Assembly: GCA_964573295.1 (NCBI GenBank)
Contig: CAZNJE010000003.1
Location: 1 to 64,000 of the forward strand
Length of the DNA: 64,000 nt
Source: CAYQJL01 sp964573295
GTDB lineage: Bacteria; Eisenbacteria; RBG-16-71-46; CAIMUX01; WJJG01
Reading direction: 5' to 3'
The notes beneath the pieces are model-generated. The model did no database searches and was not told the DNA's origin. It worked only from the letters and a program-made list of their open reading frames with translations. Position 1 is the stretch's first letter. Each line of letters begins with the position of its first letter. Of this stretch, positions 27,195 through 36,800 are shown one piece after another. Position numbers and translations under genes: made by a program.

Positions 27195-28175
27195 TCAGCG
27201 CACACTGCCCGAGGAATCGCGCTCCCGAAAGGCCCCCATCGCCAGGTAGCGGTCCTGGCGCATGCGTACCAGGTCGGCCGCCGGAAGCTGATCGAGCACC
27301 TCGAGCGAGCTGCGGATCGTATCGCCGATCGTAGCGGCCATTGCCACCGGATCCCGGTGCGCCCCACCAGGCGGCTCGGGCAGGATGCTGTCGATCACCC
27401 CCAGCTCGAGCAGATCCGGCGCCGTGAATCGCAGCGCTTCAGCCGCCTGGGCCGCCTTCTCGCGCGTCTTCCACAGAATCGAGGCGCATCCCTCTGGCGA
27501 GATGACCGAGTAGAAGGCGTGTTCGAGCATGAAGACCCGATCCCCCACGGCAATGGCCAGCGCGCCGCCACTGCCCCCTTCCCCGGTGACGAATACGAGC
27601 ACGGGAGTCTCGAGGGTCGCCATCTCCCGGATATTGCGCGCGACGGCCTCGGCCTGACCTCGCTCTTCGGCCCCGATGCCCGGGAACGCCCCCGGGGTGT
27701 CCACGAAGCAGAGGATCGGGTTGCGGAACTTCTCGGCCAGCTTCATCACCCGCAGCGCTTTTCGGTAGCCCTCCGGATGGGGCATGCCGAAATTGCGTTT
27801 CAGGTTGTCCCGGGTGTTGCGGCCCTTCTGGTGACCCACGACCACGACCGGCCGGCCTTCGAAGCGCGCCAGTCCGGTGACCAGCGCGGCGTCCTCGCCG
27901 AAGGCGCGGTCGCCGTGGAGTTCGCAGAAGTCGGTAACCAGATGCTCCAGGTAATCGAGCATGTAGGGACGCTGCGGGTGGCGCGCCAGCTGAACGCGCT
28001 CCCAGGGGGTGAGTTGCGAGAAGATCTGCTTGCGCAGTTTCTCGACCTTGCGCTCGGTCTCGCGCAACTCCTGGGCGACCTCGGCCCCCCCGCCGCCCGG
28101 GACCGACCGCAGGTCACGGAGCCGCTGCTCCAGCTCCACCAGTGGTTTCTCGAACTCGACCCAGTTGCCTTCCAT
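27195..28175 (-). CDS. accA: Acetyl-CoA carboxylase carboxyltransferase subunit alpha
   Basis: This 326-aa protein is typical in length for AccA. The AccA N-terminus is FEKPLVELEQRLRDL, followed by QLTPWERVQLARHPQRPYML. The crotonase-fold core has FGMPHPEGYRKALRVMKLAE, DTPGAFPGIGAEERGQAEAV and GEGGSGGALAIAVGDRV, and the late SPEGCASILWK. With AccD it transfers carboxyl from biotin to acetyl-CoA, the first committed step of fatty acid synthesis. It follows the M23 peptidase gene by 27 bases and converges on msbA with a 23-base gap. Confidence 0.97.
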   Translation of the reverse strand: MEGNWVEFEKPLVELEQRLRDLRSVPGGGGAEVAQELRETERKVEKLRKQIFSQLTPWERVQLARHPQRPYMLDYLEHLVTDFCELHGDRAFGEDAALVTGLARFEGRPVVVVGHQKGRNTRDNLKRNFGMPHPEGYRKALRVMKLAEKFRNPILCFVDTPGAFPGIGAEERGQAEAVARNIREMATLETPVLVFVTGEGGSGGALAIAVGDRVFMLEHAFYSVISPEGCASILWKTREKAAQAAEALRFTAPDLLELGVIDSILPEPPGGAHRDPVAMAATIGDTIRSSLEVLDQLPAADLVRMRQDRYLAMGAFRERDSSGSVR

Positions 28176-28202
28176 CGAATCGCCCCATCTGCGCTTACCC
28201 GC

Positions 28203-30524
28203 CTACCGGTCGCCCTCCCGCCGCAGGTCGAACTGGTAGATTTGCCTGGCCATCCGCCCTGCGCGGTCCACCACCCGTACCTCCCAGGAGTGTGACCCAT
28301 CCGGGAGGTTCTGGGCAACCTCTGCCCGCAGCCACTTCTCGTCGATGTCGTACTCGGCCAGCAGCATCTGTCCGCCGAGGAAGATGTCGGCCCGTTCCGG
28401 CTCGAAGCCGCTACCGGTTTCGTCCAATCGAACGCGAAGGAACGCCGGAGGTCGAGCCAATCGCTCGCCCTCGGCCGGGGTGGGCTGCTCGATCCCCGGC
28501 GCCAGCCGATCCTCGAGCAGCGCGAACCGGCCCAGTGACCCCAGGGAACCTCCCAGCCATCCCGGGCCATTGCGCGCATCCACGTACTCCCAGCCCCCGT
28601 CTTCGTCCTGGCGGTACAACCCCCAGCCCGGCGCGAGTTCCGGCTCTCCATCGAGCAGGCTCCCGTGCGTGAACCCCAACACGCCATCCTCCTCGAGCGG
28701 CCACCAGGCCGGATCCAGGTCCACCACCGGGGTCAAGAGGCGCAGCTCACCGGGCCGGTGGTGTTCCTCCACTGACCGCAGAACATCGGGCCAGTCACTC
28801 TCGCCCGGACGGCACCACGTGCACCCGATCGTCTCGGGCCGGCTTCGGCCGTGCAGTTCGAGGCGAACCGCCGCACCGGCGTGCGCCGGCGCGGGGTCCG
28901 GACCGGGTCGCAACCACAACGTGTCGGCGTGCCCCGCAACCGCGGTACCCGGAAACGCCAGACCGCAAAACGGCGCCGCCGCGGACCAGCCTCCGGCGCC
29001 TTCGATCTCGAGGCCGGCCACCTGACCGCGAACCCCGCAACCGAGAACGGCGAAACGCCAGGCACCGTCAGCCCCCCTCCCCCGGGCACGCAGCGGCACC
29101 CGCTCTCGCTCCCGGGTGACGAGCAGCGCGCGCCAGGGACCTTCGACCGAACGCGGGCCGATCAGGTCACAGGTCACGAGTCCCTCGGCGATCTCCACCC
29201 CCGTAACGCGCCACTGCGGCCCCAGCGCGCTATCGCCCCCCGTGTCGAGCAGCTCGGCACCGAGTCCCGCGGCCGGTGCGTCCACGACGTCGAGCATGGC
29301 CATCCACTCGGACCGGTGTCCGGCGGCGTCGATCACGGCCAGCCGTAGTTCGTGCAAGCCGGTGCCCCACCGGCGGGTGTCGAGCCAGCCGTGACCGGCC
29401 ATCGAGCCCTCATCCGGTCCAGTCTCGAGAGGCCATTGGTAGAACCGCTGCACCCAGGTCCGCTCTCCGGCTGCCGGCCGGCCATAGATCCGGTTCACCT
29501 CCCAGCCCCGCCCGAAGCTGAGTTCCCCGAACCGGCGGGCAAAGAGCACCTGCCCGTCCAAGGTCATCGTGATCTCGAGCGGCGCGAGTCGCGCACCCGT
29601 CAAACCGCACCCGTCGTGCACCGCTGCCTCGACGCCGATCCAGCCGCACACCTCGATCACCGGGGCATCGGCGATCGCGAGGCCAACCCCAACCTCACTC
29701 GACAAGCCGCCGCGGGCATCTCGCGCGGCGGTCCACAGCCATTCCTCGGCGCCCCCGGCGTAGCTCGATGGCGAGAGAGCCCTCAGTCGAACGGCCCGCC
29801 ACTCGGGCGTCAGGTGATCGGCGGCCGCAATCCCCACCAACAGCGGATTGAGCGGGCGGTCACCGCGACGGATCTCCATGTGCAGGTGGGGCGGCCCGGC
29901 GCCACTGGCCCCGCTGTAGGCGATCGTATCCCCCGCCGATACGGCGAACCCGTCCCGGGGCGGATAGACATCGATCTCAAACTCGGCGCGCCGGCGCTGC
30001 GCTTCGCGCAGGTAAGCCTCGGGTCCCGGAGCGAAGCTGGAGAGGTGACCATAGACGATGATCTCACCGGCGTCGGTCTCGAGGTAGAGCGCGCGTCCAT
30101 AGCCGGTCGCGCCGGCCCGCAGACGAACCACCCAACCGGCTGCCAGCGCCCGAACCGGCCAGCCGGTCTCACCGCCGGTCGAGAGGTCCAGGCCCGTGTG
30201 CAGGTGGCCGTCACGGGGTTCCCCGAAGGTACCGGTGATCCGCAGCTCTCCGTCGAGCGGAGCGTGGTAGGCCTCTGTCGCCGTCGCGGCGTATGCGCTC
30301 GTGACGAGTATCCCCAGGCCGGTGGAAGCCGCGCCGGCGCCCAGACCGGCGAAGGAGAGGGCAGCGATCGAACCGGTGGCCAGCGGGATGGCGCAGACTC
30401 CCTTACGAAGCCGGCAAGCTGCCACGATCCAGAGCCTCGCAAGGGACCCGGTGCAGGCCCTGATGCCGAACCCAGACCGGACCACCCCCACCCGGGGGGT
30501 GGGGAGACGACGCGTAATCTGCAT
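28203..30524 (-). CDS. Secreted M23 (LytM) peptidase-domain protein with long beta-rich C-terminal region
   Basis: From ATG 30524 the product is 773 aa. A signal region (ALSFAGLGAGAASTGLGILVTSAYA) precedes a LytM domain. The first zinc motif is HLHTGLD (about residue 106) and the second is HLHMEI, after GASGAGP. Such domains cut peptidoglycan cross-links or act as regulators, and both zinc-ligand motifs look intact here. The remaining roughly 550 residues are Ig-like or beta-sandwich in appearance (GTGLHELRLAVIDAAGHRSE, SHSWEVRVVDRAGRMARQ), unusual for the family. The frame is open to 30725, but the upstream residues look non-coding. Confidence 0.8.
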   Translation of the reverse strand: MQITRRLPTPRVGVVRSGFGIRACTGSLARLWIVAACRLRKGVCAIPLATGSIAALSFAGLGAGAASTGLGILVTSAYAATATEAYHAPLDGELRITGTFGEPRDGHLHTGLDLSTGGETGWPVRALAAGWVVRLRAGATGYGRALYLETDAGEIIVYGHLSSFAPGPEAYLREAQRRRAEFEIDVYPPRDGFAVSAGDTIAYSGASGAGPPHLHMEIRRGDRPLNPLLVGIAAADHLTPEWRAVRLRALSPSSYAGGAEEWLWTAARDARGGLSSEVGVGLAIADAPVIEVCGWIGVEAAVHDGCGLTGARLAPLEITMTLDGQVLFARRFGELSFGRGWEVNRIYGRPAAGERTWVQRFYQWPLETGPDEGSMAGHGWLDTRRWGTGLHELRLAVIDAAGHRSEWMAMLDVVDAPAAGLGAELLDTGGDSALGPQWRVTGVEIAEGLVTCDLIGPRSVEGPWRALLVTRERERVPLRARGRGADGAWRFAVLGCGVRGQVAGLEIEGAGGWSAAAPFCGLAFPGTAVAGHADTLWLRPGPDPAPAHAGAAVRLELHGRSRPETIGCTWCRPGESDWPDVLRSVEEHHRPGELRLLTPVVDLDPAWWPLEEDGVLGFTHGSLLDGEPELAPGWGLYRQDEDGGWEYVDARNGPGWLGGSLGSLGRFALLEDRLAPGIEQPTPAEGERLARPPAFLRVRLDETGSGFEPERADIFLGGQMLLAEYDIDEKWLRAEVAQNLPDGSHSWEVRVVDRAGRMARQIYQFDLRREGDR

Positions 30525-30889
30525 GATCGGAGCTGCCCTCCGGTGTTTCTGCGGCGGGATCAAGGGCGTTCGCCCCGACGGGACGATCAACGCATGCTTC
30601 CTTGCAAGATCCAAGACTCGCGGATTGCAAAGCGCCACGCAAGCGGCCCCTTTCCTCGGCCCGATCCCGCCCGACTTGAGTACCCTGCTTGGCGGATCTG
30701 CACCAAGTTGGCCCAAATCCGCCACGGATCAGGCCCGCATGCCCTCGTTCAGGCCCGGACTCGCCGCAGGCACAGCTCTTGCCGAGTCCTCGCCCTGCGG
30801 ACTTGCACCGTAATGCTAGTGGCTGCGGCTGGCTACCCCAGAGAACCTCGGGGCGGTACCGGTCGCCAGAATCTTTGAGGAGGCAACCC
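30525..30889. other. 365-bp divergent intergenic region with tandem hairpins
   Basis: This separates the M23 gene (minus) and the fibronectin-type lipoprotein gene (plus). No coding region is convincing. On the plus strand there are two 33-nt stem-loops, each with a 7-bp perfect stem and a 19-nt loop (30691-30723 and 30757-30789). A third hairpin lies at 30836-30853, followed by the ribosome site. See the separate entry. Confidence 0.6.
30691..30853 (+). promoter_or_regulatory. Possible structured RNA leader upstream of the lipoprotein gene
   Basis: Hairpin 1 pairs GGCGGAT (30691) with ATCCGCC (30717). Hairpin 2 pairs GGACTCG (30757) with CGAGTCC (30783). Hairpin 3 pairs CCCC-a-GAG with CTCGGGG (30836-30853). 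The right arm of hairpin 1 can instead pair as ATCCG-cca-CGGAT (30717-30729), so two mutually exclusive folds exist. No known riboswitch consensus was recognised, and the same stems exist on the minus strand. Confidence 0.3.
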
Positions 30890-31465
30890 ATGCACGCTTT
30901 CACTTCCCACAAGACCTTCTGGAGCTTCGTCCTGCTCGCCGTCCTGGCCGTCTGCTCCAACGGCTGTGACAGTGACGTCTCCAACTCCACGTCCCCGACG
31001 CTCACGCCCTCGGCTTCGGGTTGGGATCAGTCGCCCCCGGCAGCCCCTTCGGGCCTGGAGGTCAACTATGCCAGCGGTGACGTGTTCAAGCTCACCTGGA
31101 CGGCGAACACCGAGGAGGATCTTGCCGGCTACAAAGTCTACGTCTACTCGCCCAGTCCCTACCGGACGAACAGCTACATATGCCTGCAGGGCGGCTCGAT
31201 GATTCCCGCGGATCAGAGCTGGTGCACCTACAGCGGCGACACCAGCCCTGGTACGCACTACTTCTGGGTCACCGCGGTCGACGGTGAAGGCAACGAAAGT
31301 TTTGGCGGCATCCCACTCGAGTTCCACTTCGACGGCAGCGACGACCCGCCCGCCGCATCCGATCGCGCCGGCGGCACCAGCACGGGGGAAGCACCCCAGT
31401 GGGGTGAGCCCACCGGCCCGTCGAGCAACCCGCATCACCAGGCCGAGGACAAGGTCAACCTGTAA
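30890..31465 (+). CDS. Predicted lipoprotein with one fibronectin type III-like domain
   Basis: The ATG at 30890 lies behind a strong GAGGAGGC site, giving 191 aa. A signal sequence (FWSFVLLAVLAVCSNGC) ends in a non-canonical lipobox, SNGC, so lipidation is probable rather than certain. A single fibronectin III-type fold follows (PAAPSGLEVNY ... FKLTWTANTEEDLAGYKVYVY ... HYFWVTAVDGEGNES). The C-terminus is disordered and Gly/Pro/Ser-rich. Such domains usually bind proteins or act as spacers on the cell surface. The gene is monocistronic, with a strong terminator about 95 bases downstream. Confidence 0.75.
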   Translation: MHAFTSHKTFWSFVLLAVLAVCSNGCDSDVSNSTSPTLTPSASGWDQSPPAAPSGLEVNYASGDVFKLTWTANTEEDLAGYKVYVYSPSPYRTNSYICLQGGSMIPADQSWCTYSGDTSPGTHYFWVTAVDGEGNESFGGIPLEFHFDGSDDPPAASDRAGGTSTGEAPQWGEPTGPSSNPHHQAEDKVNL

Positions 31466-31559
31466 CACTTCCTTTTCCAGCTCAGGCGTCGTCCCCCCAA
31501 CCCGGACGGCTCTGGAGCGGCTCGCTCCCTCCGCACCGCTTCGAGTTTGGTTCGGCTTC

Positions 31560-31600
31560 ACCCCGCCCCGGCGCGCGCTGCCGGGGCGGGGTGTTTCTTT
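31560..31600 (+). terminator. Rho-independent terminator
   Basis: A perfect 13-bp stem, ACCCCGCCCCGGC (31560-31572) with GCCGGGGCGGGGT (31580-31592), has a 7-nt loop and is followed by gtttcttt. It ends transcription of the fibronectin-type lipoprotein gene and isolates it from pyrE. Confidence 0.88.
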
Positions 31601-31702
31601 GGCGCCTTGCTTGACACTCCCTTGCGCCGACCATACACTCGGCCGTCAGTCGATTGAGTTGCTTCGGCTTCCGCGCGATGCGGCTGAGAGGCCAGGCCGG
31701 TG

Positions 31703-32350
31703 ATGGGTGAGGCTAGCGAGGTAGCGTCGATGAAACCCCTCTTTGACACCGAGACCGAGCGCAAGGGCGCCCGCGCTCGCCTGCGCGACCTGATCCGCGA
31801 GCACTCGCTGAGCTTCGGCGAGTTCACCCTCACCTCCGGCGCAACCAGCCACTTCTATCTGGACCTGCGCCGAACGACCACGCATCCCGAAGGCGCCCAT
31901 CTGGTGGCCATCCTGATCATGGATCTGCTCAAGGACCAGTGGCCCGACGGCGCCGGCGGCCCCAGTCTGGGGGCCGATCCGATGGCCGGCGCACTGGCCG
32001 CGCTCAGTCATCTGTACGGGATGGCGTTGCCCACCTTCATCGTGCGCGCGGCGGTGAAGGGCCATGGCACCCAGCGGCAGATCGAGGGACACCTCACCCC
32101 GGGCAGCGGGGTGGTGCTGCTCGATGACGTCGTCACCCGCGGCGGTTCCCTGGTGCGAGCCGCCGAAGTGGTCCGCGAGGCCGGGGCCCAGATCTCGCGC
32201 GTCGTGACCATCCTGGATCGGGAAGCCGGCGGAACCGAGGCCCTCGCCCGCGCCGGCCTGTCGCTGGATTCCTTGTTCAGGCTCGACGACATCGTGACGC
32301 CGCGGGAACAGGCCGAGCCGCCGGCGGCCTCCGCAAACCCCGCGTCCTGA
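31703..32350 (+). CDS. pyrE: Orotate phosphoribosyltransferase
   Basis: This protein of about 215 aa converts orotate and PRPP to OMP in pyrimidine synthesis. It has FGEFTLTSGATSHFYLDLRR at the N-terminus, as in PyrE. The PRPP-binding motif is VVLLDDVVTRGGSLVRAAEV, preceded by KGHGTQRQIEG, the flexible-loop region. The ATG at 31703 has GAGAGG upstream, and an internal ATG at 31730 with GAGG is an alternative start. A Nudix hydrolase gene follows 61 bases later on the same strand. Confidence 0.93.
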   Translation: MGEASEVASMKPLFDTETERKGARARLRDLIREHSLSFGEFTLTSGATSHFYLDLRRTTTHPEGAHLVAILIMDLLKDQWPDGAGGPSLGADPMAGALAALSHLYGMALPTFIVRAAVKGHGTQRQIEGHLTPGSGVVLLDDVVTRGGSLVRAAEVVREAGAQISRVVTILDREAGGTEALARAGLSLDSLFRLDDIVTPREQAEPPAASANPAS

Positions 32351-32411
32351 GGCGTGGGCAGACCGGACAGCGCCGAAGCGGCCGGACCGTGTCAGGAAGC
32401 AGGTCAGAGAC

Positions 32412-32855
32412 GTGAATCCATTCGAATGCCCCAGCTGCGGTAAGCAAATCCCTCGGTTTCCCTTTCCCCTGCTCACCGTCGACGGCCTCATCACCGACCA
32501 GCAGGGCCGGGTCTTGCTCGTCGAACGGAGATTCCCTCCGCCGGGCTGGGCGCTGCCGGGCGGCTTCGTCGACCGCGGGGAAACCGTCGAGGCGGCGGTG
32601 CGTCGCGAGGTACGCGAGGAAACCGGCGTGGAAATCGACGGGCTCGAGCAGTACCATGTCTACTCGGATCCGGCGCGGGATACGCGTCATCACGTGGTTT
32701 CGGTCATCTTCACCGGGCGAGCCCGCGGCCCCGTGCACGCCGGTGACGACGCGCGAACGGCGCGGTTCTTCGCGTTCGACGCGCTTCCCGAGCCGATGGC
32801 CTTCGACCACGCCGATATCCTGTCCACCTTTTCCCGGCGCGGGACGCCGGGCTGA
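32412..32855 (+). CDS. Nudix hydrolase
   Basis: This 147-aa protein has a complete Nudix box, GGFVDRGETVEAAVRREV followed by REETGVEI (GX5EX7REUXEEXGU), at about residues 52-77. The N-terminus carries a single FECPSCGKQIP, half of a zinc ribbon, followed by LLTVDGLI, a pattern seen in ADP-ribose/NADH pyrophosphatase-like and DUF4743-type Nudix proteins. The exact substrate cannot be told. It is probably co-transcribed with pyrE. Its TGA lies in the first unit of a 29-bp repeat array. Confidence 0.88.
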   Translation: MNPFECPSCGKQIPRFPFPLLTVDGLITDQQGRVLLVERRFPPPGWALPGGFVDRGETVEAAVRREVREETGVEIDGLEQYHVYSDPARDTRHHVVSVIFTGRARGPVHAGDDARTARFFAFDALPEPMAFDHADILSTFSRRGTPG

Positions 32856-32957
32856 GGTCAACCGCCCGGACCACTCCGCGCTGAGGTCAAGTGCCCGGAC
32901 CACTCCGCGCTGAGGTCAACCGCCCGGACCACTCCGCGCTGAGGTCAACCGCCCGGG
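32852..32957. repeat. 29-bp tandem repeat, about 3.7 units
   Basis: Contiguous 29-bp units (ctgaggtcaaccgcccggac + cactccgcg) begin on the stop codon of the Nudix gene. There are no spacers, so this is not a CRISPR array. Confidence 0.92.
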
Positions 32958-33037
32958 CCGGGCCGCTGCCACCCCCAGCGTATGCGCCACCTCTGGAGGC
33001 TCGCGCTACTCACCCCCCCTCTGGATCCTCTCGCCGC

Positions 33038-33673
33038 TCAGCGGCTCCCCACCCGATCGATGCGCACCGTGCCCTGACTCAGGTCCCGCAGCACGGCGCG
33101 CGCCTGCGCTTCCTCGGAGGCCGGGATCACGACCGTCCAACACGGCTCGGGCTGGTAGTCACGCTGTTCGATCTCGATCCCGTGGCGCTGCGCCCACGTC
33201 TCGACCGCGGCCAAGTGATCGAAGGGCACCGTCAGACGCAACCGGATCTTCGGGATGATCTCTTCGATCCGCGCGGCGTCGGCCGCGTGAGCTGCAGCCT
33301 CGCCGTAGGCCCGCACCAGGCCACCGGCGCCCAGCTTGATGCCACCGAAGTAACGGACGACGACCACCGCCGCCCCCACCAGAGAGCGCCCCTCCAGGAC
33401 CTGCAAGAGCGGACGGCCGGCGGTTCCACCCGGTTCGCCGTCGTCGTCGAACCGGTGTTCGATCCGGGGCGAACCCTCCCCGCCCGGATCGGCGATGCGC
33501 CAGGCGGAGACGTGATGATTGGCTTTCGGGTGTCCGGCCCGCTGCCCGGCGAGCAGGACCTGGGCGGCCTCGTGGCTTTCGGCCGGAGCGGCCAGGGCGA
33601 GGAAGCGGGACTTGCGAACGATCAGTTCGTGGTTGCCCGGTGAACAGATGCGGAATAGCGAATCGCCGGCCAT
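33038..33673 (-). CDS. YigZ/IMPACT family protein (UPF0029)
   Basis: This 211-aa protein carries the signature HELIVRKSRFLALAAP at the N-terminus. It then has KANHHVSAWRI, RIEHRFDDDGEPGGTAGRPL and VVVVRYFGGIKLGAGGLVRA, the best-conserved YigZ block. The C-terminal UPF0029 ferredoxin-like domain follows. YigZ proteins relate to eukaryotic IMPACT, and their bacterial role is poorly defined. The start at ATG 33673 agrees with the family N-terminus although the ribosome site is weak. Upstream lies a 26-bp repeat. Confidence 0.92.
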   Translation of the reverse strand: MAGDSLFRICSPGNHELIVRKSRFLALAAPAESHEAAQVLLAGQRAGHPKANHHVSAWRIADPGGEGSPRIEHRFDDDGEPGGTAGRPLLQVLEGRSLVGAAVVVVRYFGGIKLGAGGLVRAYGEAAAHAADAARIEEIIPKIRLRLTVPFDHLAAVETWAQRHGIEIEQRDYQPEPCWTVVIPASEEAQARAVLRDLSQGTVRIDRVGSR

Positions 33674-33711
33674 GAATGCCCCACTCACGAAGAGGTGCCG
33701 TGTCCCGAGGA

Positions 33712-33800
33712 GATGCCGCGCACCCGGCCCCGAGGCGATGCCGCGCACCCGGCCCCCAAGGCGATGCCGCGCACCCGGCCCCCGAGGTGATGCCGCGCGC
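33712..33800. repeat. 26-bp tandem repeat, about 3.5 units, intergenic
   Basis: Units of the type gatgccgcgcacccggcccc + cgaggc repeat between the dnaE2 end and the yigZ start. The first unit is 25 bases and the next two are 26. It is non-coding. Confidence 0.88.
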
Positions 33801-33877
33801 GGTCAGCGCGGAACACCGAGTAGAAACGTGAGCACGCCGGTGCCGCAAGCGGAAAACCCGGATGCAACGGAGAAGGA

Positions 33878-36800
33878 TCACTCATAGCGGCCCACGATGC
33901 GCGCGCGCGAGGCCCGCAGACCGCGCGCGCCGTAGCGTCCCTCCACCCGGCCTTCGGCGTAGAGGTAGTCGTCCACGCGCGGCCGGCGGGCTCGATCACC
34001 GGCCAGCGACCCGCCCAGGGTGCCCTCGAGCAGGCCGGTCTCATCTTCCAGGGTGAAGAAGAGCATGGGCTTCCCACCGGCGGATCGAAACGAGCGGGTG
34101 GCCGAAACGATGCCGGCCACCGCCACCGGGCCACCACCCGCCGCGGCCGCCGCCGCGGCCAGACTCCGTCGGGCGGGCGCCTCCGGCAATCGGCCGCCGA
34201 AGAGCGCCATGGGGTGGGCCGACAGACTGATGCCCAGGAACCGCCGCTCCAGGACCGCCCGGTGTTCGGTGGAGACATCACGCCACCGGCCGCTGGGCAC
34301 GCCGTCAGCGGTGTCCGCCGCAGTGGCCAGACTCAATCCCGTCTGCTGGCCGCCCGCCCACGTTTCCCGTGCGGCCGGCACGGCCCGTCGCGCCCTCATC
34401 AACCGGTGCATCCGCCACACCAGAGCTCCGCGCGGCAGGCCGAATGCCTCGTCGAAGCAGCCCGCCAGGACGAGGGACTCCAGTTCCCGCACATTCGGCC
34501 CCACACGCGCGGTGAAGTCGGCCAGGTCCACGAACGGCTCGCGGCGCCGGGCCGCGATCATGCGCTCGAGCGTGGATGACCGCAGGTGACGCACCTGCGC
34601 CAGGCCGCAGCGCAACCGCCCCCCCTCGGGCTCCCAGGTCCACCAGGCCTGGCCGCGCTGCACGCACGGCGGGACCGGCCGCAGGCCGTGGCGGCGCGCC
34701 TCCTCCACGTGAACGCGGGTGGGATACATGCCCTGATGATGGTTCAGCACCGCCGCGAAAAACGCCCCGGGGTGATGGGCTTTCAGGTAGGCGCTGTGGT
34801 AGGCCAGCACCCCGAACCCAGCGGCGTGCGCCTTGCAGAAGCTGTAGGCGGCGAAGCGAACCAGCTCGTTCCAGATCGTCTCAGCCGCCGCTTGCCGCCC
34901 GAACCGACCGGCCGCCGCCAGGAAGCCCCGCCGCAGCTCCCACAGCCGGGGCGTCTCGGCGCCCTGGCGGCCGGCCTCTCGGGCGGCCTCCCCGATCGCC
35001 CGGCGCAACATGTCCGCCTCACCGTGGCTCAAGCCCCCCGTCTCGGCAGCCAGACACATCACGTCTTCCTCGAAGAGCGGCAGGTGATAGGTGCGCGTCA
35101 GCACGTGAGCCACCGACGGGTGCAGCGGCCGCGGCGCTTCGATCTGCCGGCTTCGGCGGATGTAGGCTTGCTTCATGCCCGAGGACGATGGTCCCGGACG
35201 CACGAGCGCCAGGGCGGCGATGGTGTCCTCGAGGTTCGTCGCGCGCACCTGGCGCAGCAACGTCCGCATGGCGGGCGACTCGAGCTGGAAGCAGCCCGTC
35301 GTTCGGCCCTCGGAGAGGAGCGCCCCGGTCACCGGGTCCGCGTGCGCGACCCGCTCCAGATCGACCGTCTCGTTCTCGCCGGCCAGCACGCGCACGGCCT
35401 CCTCGTGAGTCGCCAGCGCGCGATTGCCCAGCAGGTCGATCTTGATGAGCCCGATCCGCTCCACACCGTGCATGTCGAACTGCGTGATCACCATGCCGTT
35501 GGCCGATCGCTCGGTGGGCACCATCCGCGACATCGGCATCTCCGAGAGCACCAGCCCACCCGGGTGCATGCCCACGCCGCGCGGACGCCCAAGCAGCCGA
35601 CCGGCCAGCTCGGCGGCACGCTGAACCGCCCCCCGCGCCTCCCGCGCCAGGCGCGCCAGCCCGTCACGGGCCGGCGCATCATCCACCGCCCCCATACCCA
35701 CGAACGGGATCGCTCGGGCGGCCTTGCTCAGTGTCGCGTCATCGATCCCCAGCGCCCGGCCCGCGTCGCGCAGCGCCCCCCGCGGCCGGTAGAACTGATG
35801 CGTACCGACCATGGCTCCGCGCTCGGCCCCGAAGGCCGAAAGGGCGTGCACGAGCACCTCGTCGCGCCGGTCCCAGGCAATGTCCAGATCCAGGTCGGGG
35901 TAATCGCTAGCGCGCAACGGGTGGAGAAACCGCGCGAACGAAAGGCCGTAGGCGACCGGATCGACTCCGGTCAGACCGAGCAGGTAGGCCACCAGCGACG
36001 AAACCCCGCTTCCGCGCCCCACGAGTGGAATCCCCCGCGACCGCGCCCAGCGGGCGATCTCCGCCGTGGCCAGGAAGTAGTCCACGAACCCGAGCTGTTC
36101 GATCACGGCCAGCTCCTGTTGCAACCGTCGCCGCGCCGCCGCCAGATCCTCCAGCCGGCGAGTACCCAGCGCTTCCCGGCACGCCCGCTGCAGCGCGGCG
36201 GGCCCCTCATGCCCACCCACCCGCGGAAACACGAACGTGCGCGGGCGCAGGTCGGCCGAACGCAGCCGGCAGCTCTCGAGCAGGGCCCGGCCGCGGACCA
36301 GAGCCGGCCGGCAGAGTTTCTCGGCCGCCCGCAACGCTTCCGCGCCGGGAATCGGGTGCACCTCCAGCGCTGCCGCGTCCCCCTTGCCCAGCGCGGCCCG
36401 TTCGACGGACTCGACGGACTCGGCGGACTCGGCGGGCTCGGCGATCCCGGCCACCCCGGCCACCCCGGCCACCCCGCCCCCACCAGCCACCAGCCTCCGC
36501 TTGCGAACCGCGGCGAGCAATCGCAGCGTCGCCGCATCCCCGGGCTCGAGCACCGTTGCTCGCGGCAACGCCGCCGCCGCCAGCCCCAACCGCGCCGCCA
36601 AGCGTGACTGCTCCTCGACTCCCCGGACCGGCGGCGGCCACGGCAACAGGAGCGCCAAGCGCTCCGGCCCGCAGATGCCGCGCAGGTCGCGCACGAGCCG
36701 GGGAAGATCCGACAGCAGCACGAGCCCCTCGCTGCCACCGGCGAGTGCTTCGAGCAACATGCCTGGCGAGGCCACCGGCGGCCCCAAGCCGGCGCCGCAC

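Noticed and set aside
30797..30810. Minus-strand GGTGCAAGTCCG, reminiscent of a cobalamin riboswitch core
   Set aside because: The neighbouring GGGAA and other conserved boxes are missing. The downstream gene is an M23 peptidase, with no vitamin B12 link.
30600..30890. GEMM (c-di-GMP) riboswitch before the lipoprotein gene
   Set aside because: The string GCAAAGC occurs once, but the tetraloop and receptor and the conserved stems are not present.
32852..32957. 29-bp repeats resembling a CRISPR array
   Set aside because: The units are contiguous without spacers, and no cas genes or leader are near.
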